This document shows, in pieces, positions 1-7,832 of a DNA stretch of 45,743 nt. The translations under genes were made by a program, and so were the position numbers. The DNA is from Bacteroidia bacterium (GTDB lineage Bacteria > Bacteroidota > Bacteroidia > Bacteroidales > Paludibacteraceae): the NCBI GenBank assembly GCA_009929445.1, contig SAAL01000016.1, forward strand, positions 1-45,743, in the 5' to 3' direction. How positions within the stretch are numbered: the stretch's first letter is position 1; the number at the start of each line of letters is the position of its first letter. Under the pieces are notes generated by a model. The model was not told where the DNA came from and did no database searches. It was given only the letters and a program-made list of their open reading frames with translations.

Positions 1-1
1 T

Positions 2-409
2 TTTTCAGGCCGGCAATTCAGTTATAGTACAAACGAGGAAGGATACTATTCCATCTCGTTGAGAATTAACGGTGAATGTGGCTGGAGCGCTGAAAACACA
101 CAATCCATCTACTTTCAGGATACCAACAACGGATTCGCCCTGTCACCCAATCCTGCTACCTCAACCGTTACGGTGGAGATGGAAGCAGAAACTCCGCTTA
201 ATAATTCAGCAGTAAGAATGTCCACAGATACGAAAACAGCATCAATCAATTACACCATCCAGCTCTGGAACTCCTCAGGCCTGGTAAAACAAGTAGAAAC
301 CGACCAACCGAGCTATCAGCTGGATTTAACAGGAGTTCCTCCCGGATTCTACTACGTGCATGTAATCAAAGACGGGCAGACGTATCGCAAGCAGTTGGTG
401 GTGCAATAA
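2..409 (+). CDS. C-terminal end of a T9SS-exported surface/secreted protein (5' truncated by window edge)
   Basis: The reading frame is open from base 2 to a TAA at 407-409, so the gene enters from outside the window; the TTG at 59 is only an internal codon. The last ~85 residues form a type A sorting domain of the type IX secretion system. An 'ALSPNPATSTVTVEM' motif opens a beta-sandwich, followed by 'YTIQLWNSSG', a 'LDLTGVPPGFYYVHV' strand pair and a terminal 'KQLVVQ'. In this family the domain directs the protein through the outer-membrane T9SS channel and is then cleaved by PorU. About 50 residues before it may belong to a PKD- or Ig-like fold. What the full protein does cannot be told from this end. 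Confidence 0.85.
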   Translation, partial: FSGRQFSYSTNEEGYYSISLRINGECGWSAENTQSIYFQDTNNGFALSPNPATSTVTVEMEAETPLNNSAVRMSTDTKTASINYTIQLWNSSGLVKQVETDQPSYQLDLTGVPPGFYYVHVIKDGQTYRKQLVVQ

Positions 410-491
410 GGCGGTAAGCAATCAACGGTGAGCTTGTATACCGTTCGTTCTGCCTCTCGCTCCACTCGGAAGGCTACGATACGGAGAATAA

Positions 492-707
492 GGCTGTATC
501 TTTGAAAAAGTAAATGAAAACATCACGCAGGCCTTGGGCGGCAATAAAGTGGTCTCGTTGCGCTTAACGGCCGATTACGTGTTCAGTTCGAAAGTGAATC
601 TCCAATTGTTTTTCGACCGGCAAATGACCGCCCCGCTCGTTTCATCGTCCTACCCGGTTTCTTCCACCAATTTCGGACTGAGTTTCAAGTTTATGCTCAC
701 GAGGTAG
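492..707 (+). pseudogene. sprA: Orphan 3' fragment of sprA/sov (T9SS outer-membrane channel)
   Basis: The frame ending at the TAG 705-707 is open back to a TAA at 489-491 and encodes about 71 residues with no ATG at its start. It reads like the extreme C-terminus of SprA/Sov. The recognisable features are 'VVSLRLTADYVFSSKVNLQLF' in two parts (a TADY strand and a NL-LFFDR strand), then 'APLVSSSYPVSSTNFGLSFKF', which matches the family's characteristic 'TPLVS..YPTSNTNFGxSxxF' ending (quoted from memory). SprA is normally about 2,400 residues, and nothing upstream (410-491 or the preceding gene) encodes more of it. It is therefore a relic or partial duplication. Its identity is fairly secure from the motif; that it is non-functional is inferred from the missing N-terminal 97%. 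Confidence 0.7.
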
Positions 708-822
708 GGTTTATCTGCCGGAAAAACTTTCGGGCATGAACCAAATGCATTATTACTTGTTATCTTTCTGAAAAATAACTGAAAATAGTGATACTTAGGT
801 TATATTATTGTCGGATTATTCC

Positions 823-830
823 TAAATTTG
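823..830 (+). promoter_or_regulatory. Bacteroidota -7 promoter element (dsbD-like gene)
   Basis: TAAATTTG fits the TAnnTTTG consensus of the Bacteroidota housekeeping sigma factor and lies 33 bases before the ATG at 864. No convincing TTTG -33 box is seen at the usual spacing. Confidence 0.4.
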
Positions 831-863
831 CACCCAATTTTGTAAATATAAAAAAACGAAACG

Positions 864-2861
864 ATGAAGTCAAAACTCATTCTGCTTACCATTTTAAGTT
901 TTTTGTCCTTTCAATTGTTCAGTCAGATATATGACCCGGTGTCGTGGTCGGTCGAAAAGAAGGTGACCGGTAAAACCACAGCCGATCTGATTATCAAAGC
1001 CACCATCGAAAAAGGATGGCATTTGTATGGACTGAACATCCCACCCGATGGTCCTGTCGCCACCAGAATTTCTGTCGAAAACCTCGAAAATGCCAAAAAA
1101 GAGGGATTGCTTCAGGCAAAATCGAAGTTGATAGAGGCGTTTGATCCCAATTTCAACATGAAACTGAACTGGTATGCCAATGAGGCGGTTTTTGTTCAGA
1201 AAGTCACCTCACCCGACCCGAATGCCATTTACGCCAAAATATTGGTCAATTTCATGGTGTGTAACGATGAGAGCTGTCTGCCTCCTACCGAAGAAGAGCT
1301 CGAGGTGGGAAAATCCGGAATGAAAGCAGTTGAAATTAAAGAAGAAACTCCATTGATTGCATCTGCGGTTGCAGCAAAGGATTCGGTGCTGAAGCCGGAC
1401 TCTGCGTTACTTGTTCCGCCGGCGGTGACAGATTCTACTGCGAAGGCAGATCTTTGGACACCTGTCATCGATCAGTTGCGAACTTTTGGCGAAAACGCGA
1501 GCGGCGGAGGAATGCCATCGCTTTGGTGGATTTTTATCATGGGGATGCTCGGCGGATTTGTAGCCTTGTTTACACCGTGCGTATGGCCTATCATACCGAT
1601 GACAGTAAGTTTCTTTCTGAAACGGTCGGAGAACAAAGCCCGCGGGCGCCGCGATGCTGCCACCTACGGCTTGGCCATTATTCTCATTTATGTAGGTCTG
1701 GGACTCCTCATTACCGTTATTTTCGGGGCAAGCGCTCTCAACAGCCTCTCTACCAACGCGCTCTTTAATCTCATTTTCTTCGCTTTGCTCGTGATTTTTG
1801 CCATTTCGTTCTTCGGAGCGTTTGAAATTACCCTTCCGGCTTCCTGGTCCACCAAAATGGATATGAAAGCCGACTCCACAGCGGGCATTCTGAGCATACT
1901 TTTCATGGCTTTTACGCTGGTACTGGTTTCGTTCTCCTGCACCGGTCCTATTATCGGCACCTTGCTTGTGCAGGCTTCGGTGAGTGGGTCGATACTGGCT
2001 CCTGCCGTCGGTATGCTCGGATTTGCCATTGCACTGGCCATTCCTTTCAGCCTTTTTGCTTTCTTCCCAACCTTGCTCAAGTCGATGCCGAAATCGGGCG
2101 GATGGCTCAACCGCGTGAAGGTGGTGCTGGCATTCCTGGAACTGGCGCTTGCATTGAAATTCTTCTCTGTTGCCGATCTGGCTTACGGTTGGGGACTGCT
2201 CGACCGGGAAACATTCCTGGCATTGTGGATTGTAATTTTTGCCTTGTTAGGCTTTTACCTCATCGGCAAACTGCGTTTCAGGCACGACGATGAAACCAAA
2301 CATACATCGGTTATCGGGCTGTTTCTCGGGATCATCTCGCTGGCATTTTCTGTGTACATGGTTCCCGGATTGTGGGGTGCACCGTTGAAAGCGGTGAGTG
2401 CATTTTCGCCGCCGGTAATCACACAGGATTTCAATCTGTATGAAAATGATGTGCATGCCAAATTTACCGATTATGAACTCGGAATGAATTATGCAGCTTC
2501 AGTCAACAAGCCTGTAGTCGTTGATTTTACCGGTTTCGGATGTGTCAACTGCCGTAAAATGGAAGTGGCCGTATGGACAGATCCGCAGGTAAGCAATCTG
2601 CTCAACAACGACTATGTGCTGATTTCGCTCTATGTGGATGATAAAACACCGCTGAAAGAGCCTTACGAAATCACCGAAAACGGACGGACTCGAAAGATAA
2701 AAACCATAGGCGACAAATGGAGCTACCTGCAGCGATATAAATTCGGAGCAAACGCACAGCCGTTTTATGTCATGCTCGACAACCAAGGCAAACCAATGGC
2801 AAAATCTTATGCTTTCGACGAAAATCCGGCTAATTTTGTGAAATGGCTTGAAAGAAAATAG
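864..2861 (+). CDS. dsbD: Thiol:disulfide interchange protein, DsbD family
   Basis: A 665-residue inner-membrane reductase that passes electrons from cytoplasmic thioredoxin to periplasmic thiol proteins. Its parts follow the DsbD order. A signal-like N-terminus (1-20) leads into a periplasmic alpha domain with cysteines at 133 and 138 ('VCNDESCLPP'). A multi-span membrane domain (~215-500) follows, carrying the two half-sites 'TPCVWPIIP' (C239) and 'SFSCTGPIIG' (C359). The C-terminal thioredoxin domain has a CVNC active site at 560-563. All six expected redox cysteines are present. The Ser/Pro/Ala-rich linker at 165-195 is loose and probably disordered. It stands alone, with a -7 box upstream and a hairpin downstream. 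The family assignment is firm; the partner substrates are not visible here. Confidence 0.92.
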   Translation: MKSKLILLTILSFLSFQLFSQIYDPVSWSVEKKVTGKTTADLIIKATIEKGWHLYGLNIPPDGPVATRISVENLENAKKEGLLQAKSKLIEAFDPNFNMKLNWYANEAVFVQKVTSPDPNAIYAKILVNFMVCNDESCLPPTEEELEVGKSGMKAVEIKEETPLIASAVAAKDSVLKPDSALLVPPAVTDSTAKADLWTPVIDQLRTFGENASGGGMPSLWWIFIMGMLGGFVALFTPCVWPIIPMTVSFFLKRSENKARGRRDAATYGLAIILIYVGLGLLITVIFGASALNSLSTNALFNLIFFALLVIFAISFFGAFEITLPASWSTKMDMKADSTAGILSILFMAFTLVLVSFSCTGPIIGTLLVQASVSGSILAPAVGMLGFAIALAIPFSLFAFFPTLLKSMPKSGGWLNRVKVVLAFLELALALKFFSVADLAYGWGLLDRETFLALWIVIFALLGFYLIGKLRFRHDDETKHTSVIGLFLGIISLAFSVYMVPGLWGAPLKAVSAFSPPVITQDFNLYENDVHAKFTDYELGMNYAASVNKPVVVDFTGFGCVNCRKMEVAVWTDPQVSNLLNNDYVLISLYVDDKTPLKEPYEITENGRTRKIKTIGDKWSYLQRYKFGANAQPFYVMLDNQGKPMAKSYAFDENPANFVKWLERK

Positions 2862-2883
2862 TCCAATTCACTGAAAAAATGAT

Positions 2884-2942
2884 AACCTGCCAAAATGTCC
2901 CGATTTCTGACAAAAAATGAAGTCCGGATGTTTTGGCAGGTT
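2884..2942 (+). terminator. Inverted repeat downstream of dsbD
   Basis: AACCTGCCAAAA at 2884-2895 pairs perfectly with TTTTGGCAGGTT at 2931-2942, with further imperfect pairing inside. Only a short T stretch follows, so it may be a weak terminator or an mRNA-stabilising stem. Confidence 0.5.
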
Positions 2943-3022
2943 TATTGTAATAAACAGACTGCTTATTGCTTCATCAACAATTAATAAATTCAATAAAATA
3001 CACAATACAGACAAATTCAGAT

Positions 3023-3604
3023 ATGAAAAATAAAAAACACGCTCCTGAAAAAGAAACAGAAAACAAAGACGTTTTGATGCCGGAAAATGTGGAGAATGCA
3101 GAACAAACTGAAAACAATAAGGAGAACATCACCGAAGAAACTGACAAAATTGCAGAAGAAATTGCAAAACTGAACCAGAAATGTGAAGAGTTAAACGATA
3201 AAAATCTACGGTTGATGGCCGAATTTGACAATTTCAGAAAACGTACTCTCCGTGAAAAGGCCGATTTGATAAAAACTGCCGGCGAAAAGGTGTTTGTCAA
3301 TATTCTTCCGCTGATCGATGATTTCGAAAGAGCAATACAAGCCATGGACTCAACAGAAGACGTGCTGGCTGTGAAAGAGGGTGTGGATTTGATTTACGCC
3401 AAATTTATCAGTTTTCTGAATGCCAACGGCGTGAAAGCTATTGCTACTGAAAATGAGCCGTTTGATGTAGATGTACACGAAGCAGTTACGATGTTTCCGG
3501 CACCGTCCGAAGAGATGAAAGGTAAAATAATTGACTGTCTGTCAAAAGGATACATGCTGAATGATAAGGTAATCCGTTATGCTAAAGTTGTAGTTGGAGA
3601 ATAA
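3023..3604 (+). CDS. grpE: Nucleotide exchange factor GrpE
   Basis: GrpE releases ADP from DnaK in the Hsp70 cycle. From the ATG at 3023 the product is 193 residues, the usual size. A longer reading from 2966 adds 19 residues unlike the family, so 3023 is preferred. The first ~60 residues are charged and disordered. A long coiled-coil helix follows ('LNQKCEELNDKNLRLMAEFD' region), then the signature 'FDNFRKRTLREK' and the C-terminal beta domain with 'ILPLIDDFERAI' and a final 'GYMLNDKVIRYAKVVVGE'-type ending. It lies 66 bases before dnaJ, the conserved chaperone pairing; dnaK is not in the window. Confidence 0.95.
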   Translation: MKNKKHAPEKETENKDVLMPENVENAEQTENNKENITEETDKIAEEIAKLNQKCEELNDKNLRLMAEFDNFRKRTLREKADLIKTAGEKVFVNILPLIDDFERAIQAMDSTEDVLAVKEGVDLIYAKFISFLNANGVKAIATENEPFDVDVHEAVTMFPAPSEEMKGKIIDCLSKGYMLNDKVIRYAKVVVGE

Positions 3605-3670
3605 TAAGAAGTTTATAGTAAGTAGTTTGCAGTGCAGTCATAGTCTGTAAATTATTATACAAACATATAT

Positions 3671-4831
3671 ATGGGAAAGAGAGATTATTACGAAGTGTTG
3701 GGTGTTTCGAAAACAGCTTCGGCGGATGAGATAAAAAAAGCCTACCGTCAGAAAGCCATTCAGTATCATCCCGATAAAAATCCGGGTGATAAGGCTTCTG
3801 AAGAAAAATTCAAGGAAGCTGCCGAGGCTTACGAAGTTTTGAGCGATCAGCAGAAACGTCAGCGTTACGACCAGTTTGGTCATGCGGGCGTAGGCAGCAG
3901 TGCAGCTGGAGGAGGTTTCGGCGGAGGCGGAATGAGCATGGAAGATATTTTTGCTCATTTTGGCGATATCTTTGGAGGACATTTTGGCGGATTTGGCGGT
4001 TTCAGTGGATTTGGCGGCTCTCAGAGAGGTGGGCAGCGCGTTCGTCGCGGTTCCGATTTGCGTGTGAAGGTCAAACTGGACCTGTCGGAAATTGCCAATG
4101 GAGTAGAGAAAAAAATTAAAGTCAAGAAATACGTTTCCTGTAAGCACTGTAACGGCACAGGAGCTGAATCCGGATCGGGTACGACTACGTGTACCACCTG
4201 TAACGGTAACGGACGTGTTACCCGTGTGCAGCAAACTATTCTGGGACAGATGCAGACCACCAGTGAATGTCCGACCTGCCAGGGCGAAGGGAAGATTATC
4301 AAGGATAAATGCTCTCACTGCAACGGCGACGGAATAGTACGTGAAGAAGAAGTGATCAACATCAATATACCGGCGGGTGTAATGGAAGGTATGCAGCTTT
4401 CGGTAGGCGGTAAGGGAAATGCTGCCCGGCGCGGCGGTGTGAACGGCGATCTGCTCGTGGTGATAGAAGAAGAACATCATCCTGAATTGATTCGCGATGA
4501 CAATGATTTGATATACAATCTGTTACTTTCGGTTCCGGTGGCTACACTGGGCGGATCGGTAGAAGTGCCCACCGTAGATGGAAAAGTGAAAGTAAGCATT
4601 CCGGCCGGTACTCAACCCGGCAAAGTGCTTCGTCTGCGCGGAAAAGGTTTACCGAGTGTAAACAGCTACGGCAAGGGCGATTTGCTGGTCAATATCGGAG
4701 TATATATTCCCGAAAATCTGAGCCGTGATGAAAAACAAACGATGGAAAATCTCAACAAATCGAATAATTTCAAACCAAACTCATCGGCTGCCAAAGGATT
4801 TTTCTCCCATTTCCGGAATATGTTTGAATAA
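3671..4831 (+). CDS. dnaJ: Chaperone protein DnaJ (Hsp40)
   Basis: A 386-residue type I J-protein that delivers unfolded clients to DnaK and stimulates its ATPase. It has the complete layout. A J domain spans 1-70 with the HPD tripeptide in '[10 protein letters not shown]', followed by a Gly/Phe-rich linker (~75-120). Four CxxCxGxG zinc-binding repeats are visible ('CKHCNGTG', 'CTTCNGNG', 'CPTCQGEG', 'CSHCNGDG'), then two C-terminal beta domains. All zinc ligands are intact. It is co-oriented with grpE and ends just before a strong terminator. Long minus-strand open frames opposite it are by-products of codon bias. Confidence 0.97.
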   Translation: MGKRDYYEVLGVSKTASADEIKKAYRQKAIQYHPDKNPGDKASEEKFKEAAEAYEVLSDQQKRQRYDQFGHAGVGSSAAGGGFGGGGMSMEDIFAHFGDIFGGHFGGFGGFSGFGGSQRGGQRVRRGSDLRVKVKLDLSEIANGVEKKIKVKKYVSCKHCNGTGAESGSGTTTCTTCNGNGRVTRVQQTILGQMQTTSECPTCQGEGKIIKDKCSHCNGDGIVREEEVININIPAGVMEGMQLSVGGKGNAARRGGVNGDLLVVIEEEHHPELIRDDNDLIYNLLLSVPVATLGGSVEVPTVDGKVKVSIPAGTQPGKVLRLRGKGLPSVNSYGKGDLLVNIGVYIPENLSRDEKQTMENLNKSNNFKPNSSAAKGFFSHFRNMFE

Positions 4832-4852
4832 TTTTTCAGAAAATAATACGCA

Positions 4853-4890
4853 CAAAGGGTGAAATATTGCATTTCACCCTTTGCTTTTTT
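4853..4890 (+). terminator. Rho-independent terminator after dnaJ
   Basis: A perfect 13-bp stem (4853-4865 with 4871-4883) and 5-base loop are followed by CTTTTTTT. It sits between the convergent dnaJ and ppk2 genes and may serve both. Confidence 0.88.
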
Positions 4891-4908
4891 TAAAATAAAA
4901 CATGTTGT

Positions 4909-5784
4909 CTAAACCTCGTTCATCAGCATTTCTTTTGCCTTCTGAAGCTCCCCGGACGTTTCACCTGCCGGATACTGCAGATCCAGTTTTTTCAGATGTT
5001 CCACTATGATTTCGCCGATTGCCACCCGGGCAAAGAACTTCTTATCAGCCGGTACCACATACCAGGGAGCATATTCGGTGGATGTTTTTTCCATCATTTC
5101 TTCGTAGGCAGCCTGAAATTCATCCCATTTAGCACGTGATTTCAGATCGTCGGAACTGAATTTCCAGTTTTTTTCTTTTTCGTTGAGTCGAGCCAGCAGC
5201 CGCTCTTTTTGTTCCTCTTTGGAGAGGTGCAGAAAAATCTTGACTATGCGGGTGCCGTTTTGATGGATATGTTTCTCGAAGTTGTTGATTTGCTCGTAGC
5301 GCTCGTTCCAGAACTTCTTATCGGCTTTTTCGGGGCTGTCGATTCCCGGAATGTTTTCACTCATCAGGTATTCGGGATTCACTTTGGTAGCCAGTACATT
5401 CTCGTAGTGCGAGCGGTTGAAAATTTCAATCATTCCCCGTTCGGGCAGGTCTTTGTAATGGCGCCACAGGTAATCGTGGTCAAGTTCCTCGCGCGATGGA
5501 GCCTTGTAGCTGTGCACCCTACAGCTTTGCGGATTCAGCCCCGACATCACATGCCGTATGGCACCGTCTTTGCCGGCAGCGTCGGGAGCCTGCAGTATGA
5601 TAAGCATGGAGTAGCGGTTGTCTGCCCAGAATTTTTCCTGCAGTACTGCCAGTTCCTCAATGTTGTTTTGTAATTCTTTTACATCCTTTTTTTTCTTCAG
5701 TCCGGCAGCGTATCCGGTATCGTAATCTTTCAGTTTTACTTTACTGCCCGGTTTTACAATGAATTTATCAAAATCGAGTTTCAT
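4909..5784 (-). CDS. ppk2: Polyphosphate kinase 2 family (polyphosphate:nucleotide phosphotransferase)
   Basis: A 291-residue cytoplasmic enzyme of the PPK2 family, which moves phosphate between polyphosphate and nucleoside mono- or diphosphates. The Walker A-like loop 'APDAAGKDG' is at 66-74. The lid/Walker B region 'IFNRSHYENVL' follows at 121-131, and an 'HLSKEEQKERLLARL' helix with basic residues lies further on. The single-domain length and the 'APDAAGKD' loop resemble the class able to phosphorylate AMP and ADP, but class cannot be settled by eye. It is convergent with dnaJ and divergent from the permease at 6035, with its own start at 5784. Function in ATP regeneration under energy stress is family knowledge, not shown here. 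Confidence 0.88.
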   Translation of the reverse strand: MKLDFDKFIVKPGSKVKLKDYDTGYAAGLKKKKDVKELQNNIEELAVLQEKFWADNRYSMLIILQAPDAAGKDGAIRHVMSGLNPQSCRVHSYKAPSREELDHDYLWRHYKDLPERGMIEIFNRSHYENVLATKVNPEYLMSENIPGIDSPEKADKKFWNERYEQINNFEKHIHQNGTRIVKIFLHLSKEEQKERLLARLNEKEKNWKFSSDDLKSRAKWDEFQAAYEEMMEKTSTEYAPWYVVPADKKFFARVAIGEIIVEHLKKLDLQYPAGETSGELQKAKEMLMNEV

Positions 5785-5966
5785 GATGGTAATGATTTTT
5801 TTAAGATGAACGTAATGTAGATTTATTTATTGTTAACAAATTTGAAATCAAATAGTTTAACCTGTTTTCTTTTTTCATTTCAGTCCGATCGATTCTTTTA
5901 CCGGAATATTTCAACGATGATGTGAATAAAAATTACATTTTTTAGTAAATAAATCATAAATTTGAT

Positions 5967-5974
5967 TATTTTTG
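5967..5974 (+). promoter_or_regulatory. Possible -7 element before the permease
   Basis: TATTTTTG matches TAnnTTTG and lies 60 bases before the permease start, but the region is AT-rich and no -33 box is clear. The remainder of the ppk2-permease intergenic region (5785-6034) shows nothing else recognisable. Confidence 0.3.
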
Positions 5975-6034
5975 CGTTGATAAATTTCCAAAAAGTAAGT
6001 AATAATCATACCATTTTCACCGATCTGACAGCTT

Positions 6035-7498
6035 ATGTTCAAAGATTTATACCTGCGCAAAAGTCTGGCCAGCATAGAGGCACAGGCTCACGAAAACAGT
6101 TTGAGAAAACACCTCAATGTTACCAATATCATTCTTCTGGGGATTGGATGTATCATCGGAGCCGGAATTTTTGTACTCACAGGCACTGCGGCAGCGCTTC
6201 ATGCCGGTCCTGCTGTATCAGTTTCTTTTCTGGTTTCAGCTTTAGGATGTTTGTTAGCGGGCTTGTGTTACGCCGAGTTTGCCTCCATGCTTCCGGTATC
6301 AGGCAGTGCTTATACCTACGGATATGCCACTATGGGTGAGTTTATCGCCTGGATTATCGGCTGGGACCTGATCCTCGAATACCTTTTCGGCTCAGCCACA
6401 GTGGCGGTAGGATGGTCGGGTTATGTGGTGAGTTTTCTGGACGACATTGGCTTGCATCTTCCGACACAGATTTGTCAGAGCCCGTTTGCTTATGATATCA
6501 ACGGGTGGCATCACACCGGTGCTATTATCAACTTCCCGGCTGTGTTTATCATAGCTCTGATGACTACCTTGCTGGTTATCGGCATCCGGGAGTCGGCTCG
6601 TTTTAATAATGTCATTGTGATGATTAAAGTCGCTGTCATTTTGCTGTTTATCGGATTTGGTATTTCATACATCAATGTAGATAACTGGACACCTTTTATT
6701 CCCGAAAATACCGGAAAATTTTCCGAATTCGGCCTAACGGGAGTATTAACCGGAGCTGCTGTTGTTTTCTTTGCTTACATCGGTTTTGATGCTGTTTCCA
6801 CCACTGCACAGGAGGCTATTAATCCGCAGCGCGATATGCCGAAGGGGATTCTTATTTCACTGGCTATTTGTACCTTGTTGTATGTGGCTGTCAGTCTGGT
6901 GATGACCGGCATTGTCAATTATACCGAATTAAACGTCCCGGCACCGATAGCTGTGGCCATTGATGCTACCGGACAGGGACTTGCGTGGTTGCGACCTGTG
7001 ATCAAAATAGGTGCAATTGCCGGTCTGAGTTCCGTAGTCATGGTGCTGTTACTCGGACAGTCCCGCATATTTTACTCCATGGCGCATGATGGATTGCTCT
7101 GGAAAAGCTTTGCCCGGACTCATCCGAAATTCAAAACTCCCTACATCACCAGTATCGTTACGGGATGCTTTGCCGCTTTGTTTGCCGGTTTATTCCCCAT
7201 CGGGTTGCTGGGCGAACTGGTATCCATCGGCACCCTGCTCGCATTCGTAATAGTAAGTGTCGGATTGATAATTCTCCGGTACAAAGAACCCGATGCTCCC
7301 CGCACTTTCCGCACTCCCTGGGTGCCTTTCGTGCCAGTTATGGGTGCTTTAATCTGTCTGGCTCAAATGGCCGCATTGCCCAAAGATACCTGGCTGCGGC
7401 TCATAGGGTGGATGGTAATCGGCTTTGCAATCTATTTCACTTACGGCCGAAAACACAGCATAGTACGTCAGGAAGCCAAAAAGAATAAATTAATGTAG
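6035..7498 (+). CDS. APC-superfamily amino-acid permease
   Basis: A 487-residue inner-membrane transporter with about 12 predicted hydrophobic spans. The first span carries the broken-helix motif 'IIGAGIFVLTG', typical of the amino acid-polyamine-organocation superfamily where the substrate carboxylate binds. A second family motif is 'FFAYIGFDAVSTTAQEAINP', followed by 'DMPKGI'. The cytoplasmic N-terminus ('LRKSLASIEAQAHENSLRKHL') resembles the cationic amino-acid transporter/YfnA branch. Substrate cannot be assigned. It is transcribed alone, divergently from ppk2. Confidence 0.88.
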   Translation: MFKDLYLRKSLASIEAQAHENSLRKHLNVTNIILLGIGCIIGAGIFVLTGTAAALHAGPAVSVSFLVSALGCLLAGLCYAEFASMLPVSGSAYTYGYATMGEFIAWIIGWDLILEYLFGSATVAVGWSGYVVSFLDDIGLHLPTQICQSPFAYDINGWHHTGAIINFPAVFIIALMTTLLVIGIRESARFNNVIVMIKVAVILLFIGFGISYINVDNWTPFIPENTGKFSEFGLTGVLTGAAVVFFAYIGFDAVSTTAQEAINPQRDMPKGILISLAICTLLYVAVSLVMTGIVNYTELNVPAPIAVAIDATGQGLAWLRPVIKIGAIAGLSSVVMVLLLGQSRIFYSMAHDGLLWKSFARTHPKFKTPYITSIVTGCFAALFAGLFPIGLLGELVSIGTLLAFVIVSVGLIILRYKEPDAPRTFRTPWVPFVPVMGALICLAQMAALPKDTWLRLIGWMVIGFAIYFTYGRKHSIVRQEAKKNKLM

Positions 7499-7554
7499 CG
7501 AATAATCATTTGCGGTACATTTTCCGTTCACACTATTTCAGACCTACTGATTCA

Positions 7555-7590
7555 CGTCTCCACATTTTGTATTCTCAAAATGTGGAGACG
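7555..7590. terminator. Perfect 15-bp hairpin downstream of the permease
   Basis: CGTCTCCACATTTTG (7555-7569) and its exact complement (7576-7590) enclose a 6-base loop. No T-run follows on the plus strand, so it may stabilise mRNA or form part of a repeat rather than act as a classical terminator. The remainder of the 7499-7832 gap is AT-rich and holds only the rpsA promoter. Confidence 0.5.
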
Positions 7591-7773
7591 CCTCTGTGTA
7601 GTATACATTAACTCAATTTCGATAAAAAATGAATAAAAATTATCACTCTGTTATTCCGTGTGTTTTTTTATCGCCGTATTTTTTGTGAAAAGAAATATTT
7701 CCTCAGAAATCATGTTTTTTTTGTTTCTTTGGTGAAAAACAGGCTTTTAACCCGGAAGAAAAAAGTAAAGATA

Positions 7774-7806
7774 TTGCATATAATCTATTTAATTTTTGTA
7801 CCTTTG
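7774..7806 (+). promoter_or_regulatory. Promoter of rpsA
   Basis: TTG (7774-7776), 22 bases, then TACCTTTG (7799-7806) fit the Bacteroidota -33/-7 pattern. Initiation would fall near 7813-7815, compatible with either candidate start (7833 or 7878). Confidence 0.55.
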
Positions 7807-7832
7807 CACCCACGTTTTTTTTAATCAACATA

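Noticed and set aside
410-491. Extension of the sprA fragment upstream in other frames
   Set aside because: All three frames were read. None gives a sequence resembling the region that precedes the C-terminus in SprA, and stops interrupt two of them.
3638-4480. 280-codon minus-strand open frame opposite dnaJ
   Set aside because: The product is a low-complexity Ser/Thr/Phe-rich sequence produced by the complement of the Gly-rich and zinc-finger codons of a certain gene. It has no domain and no promoter.
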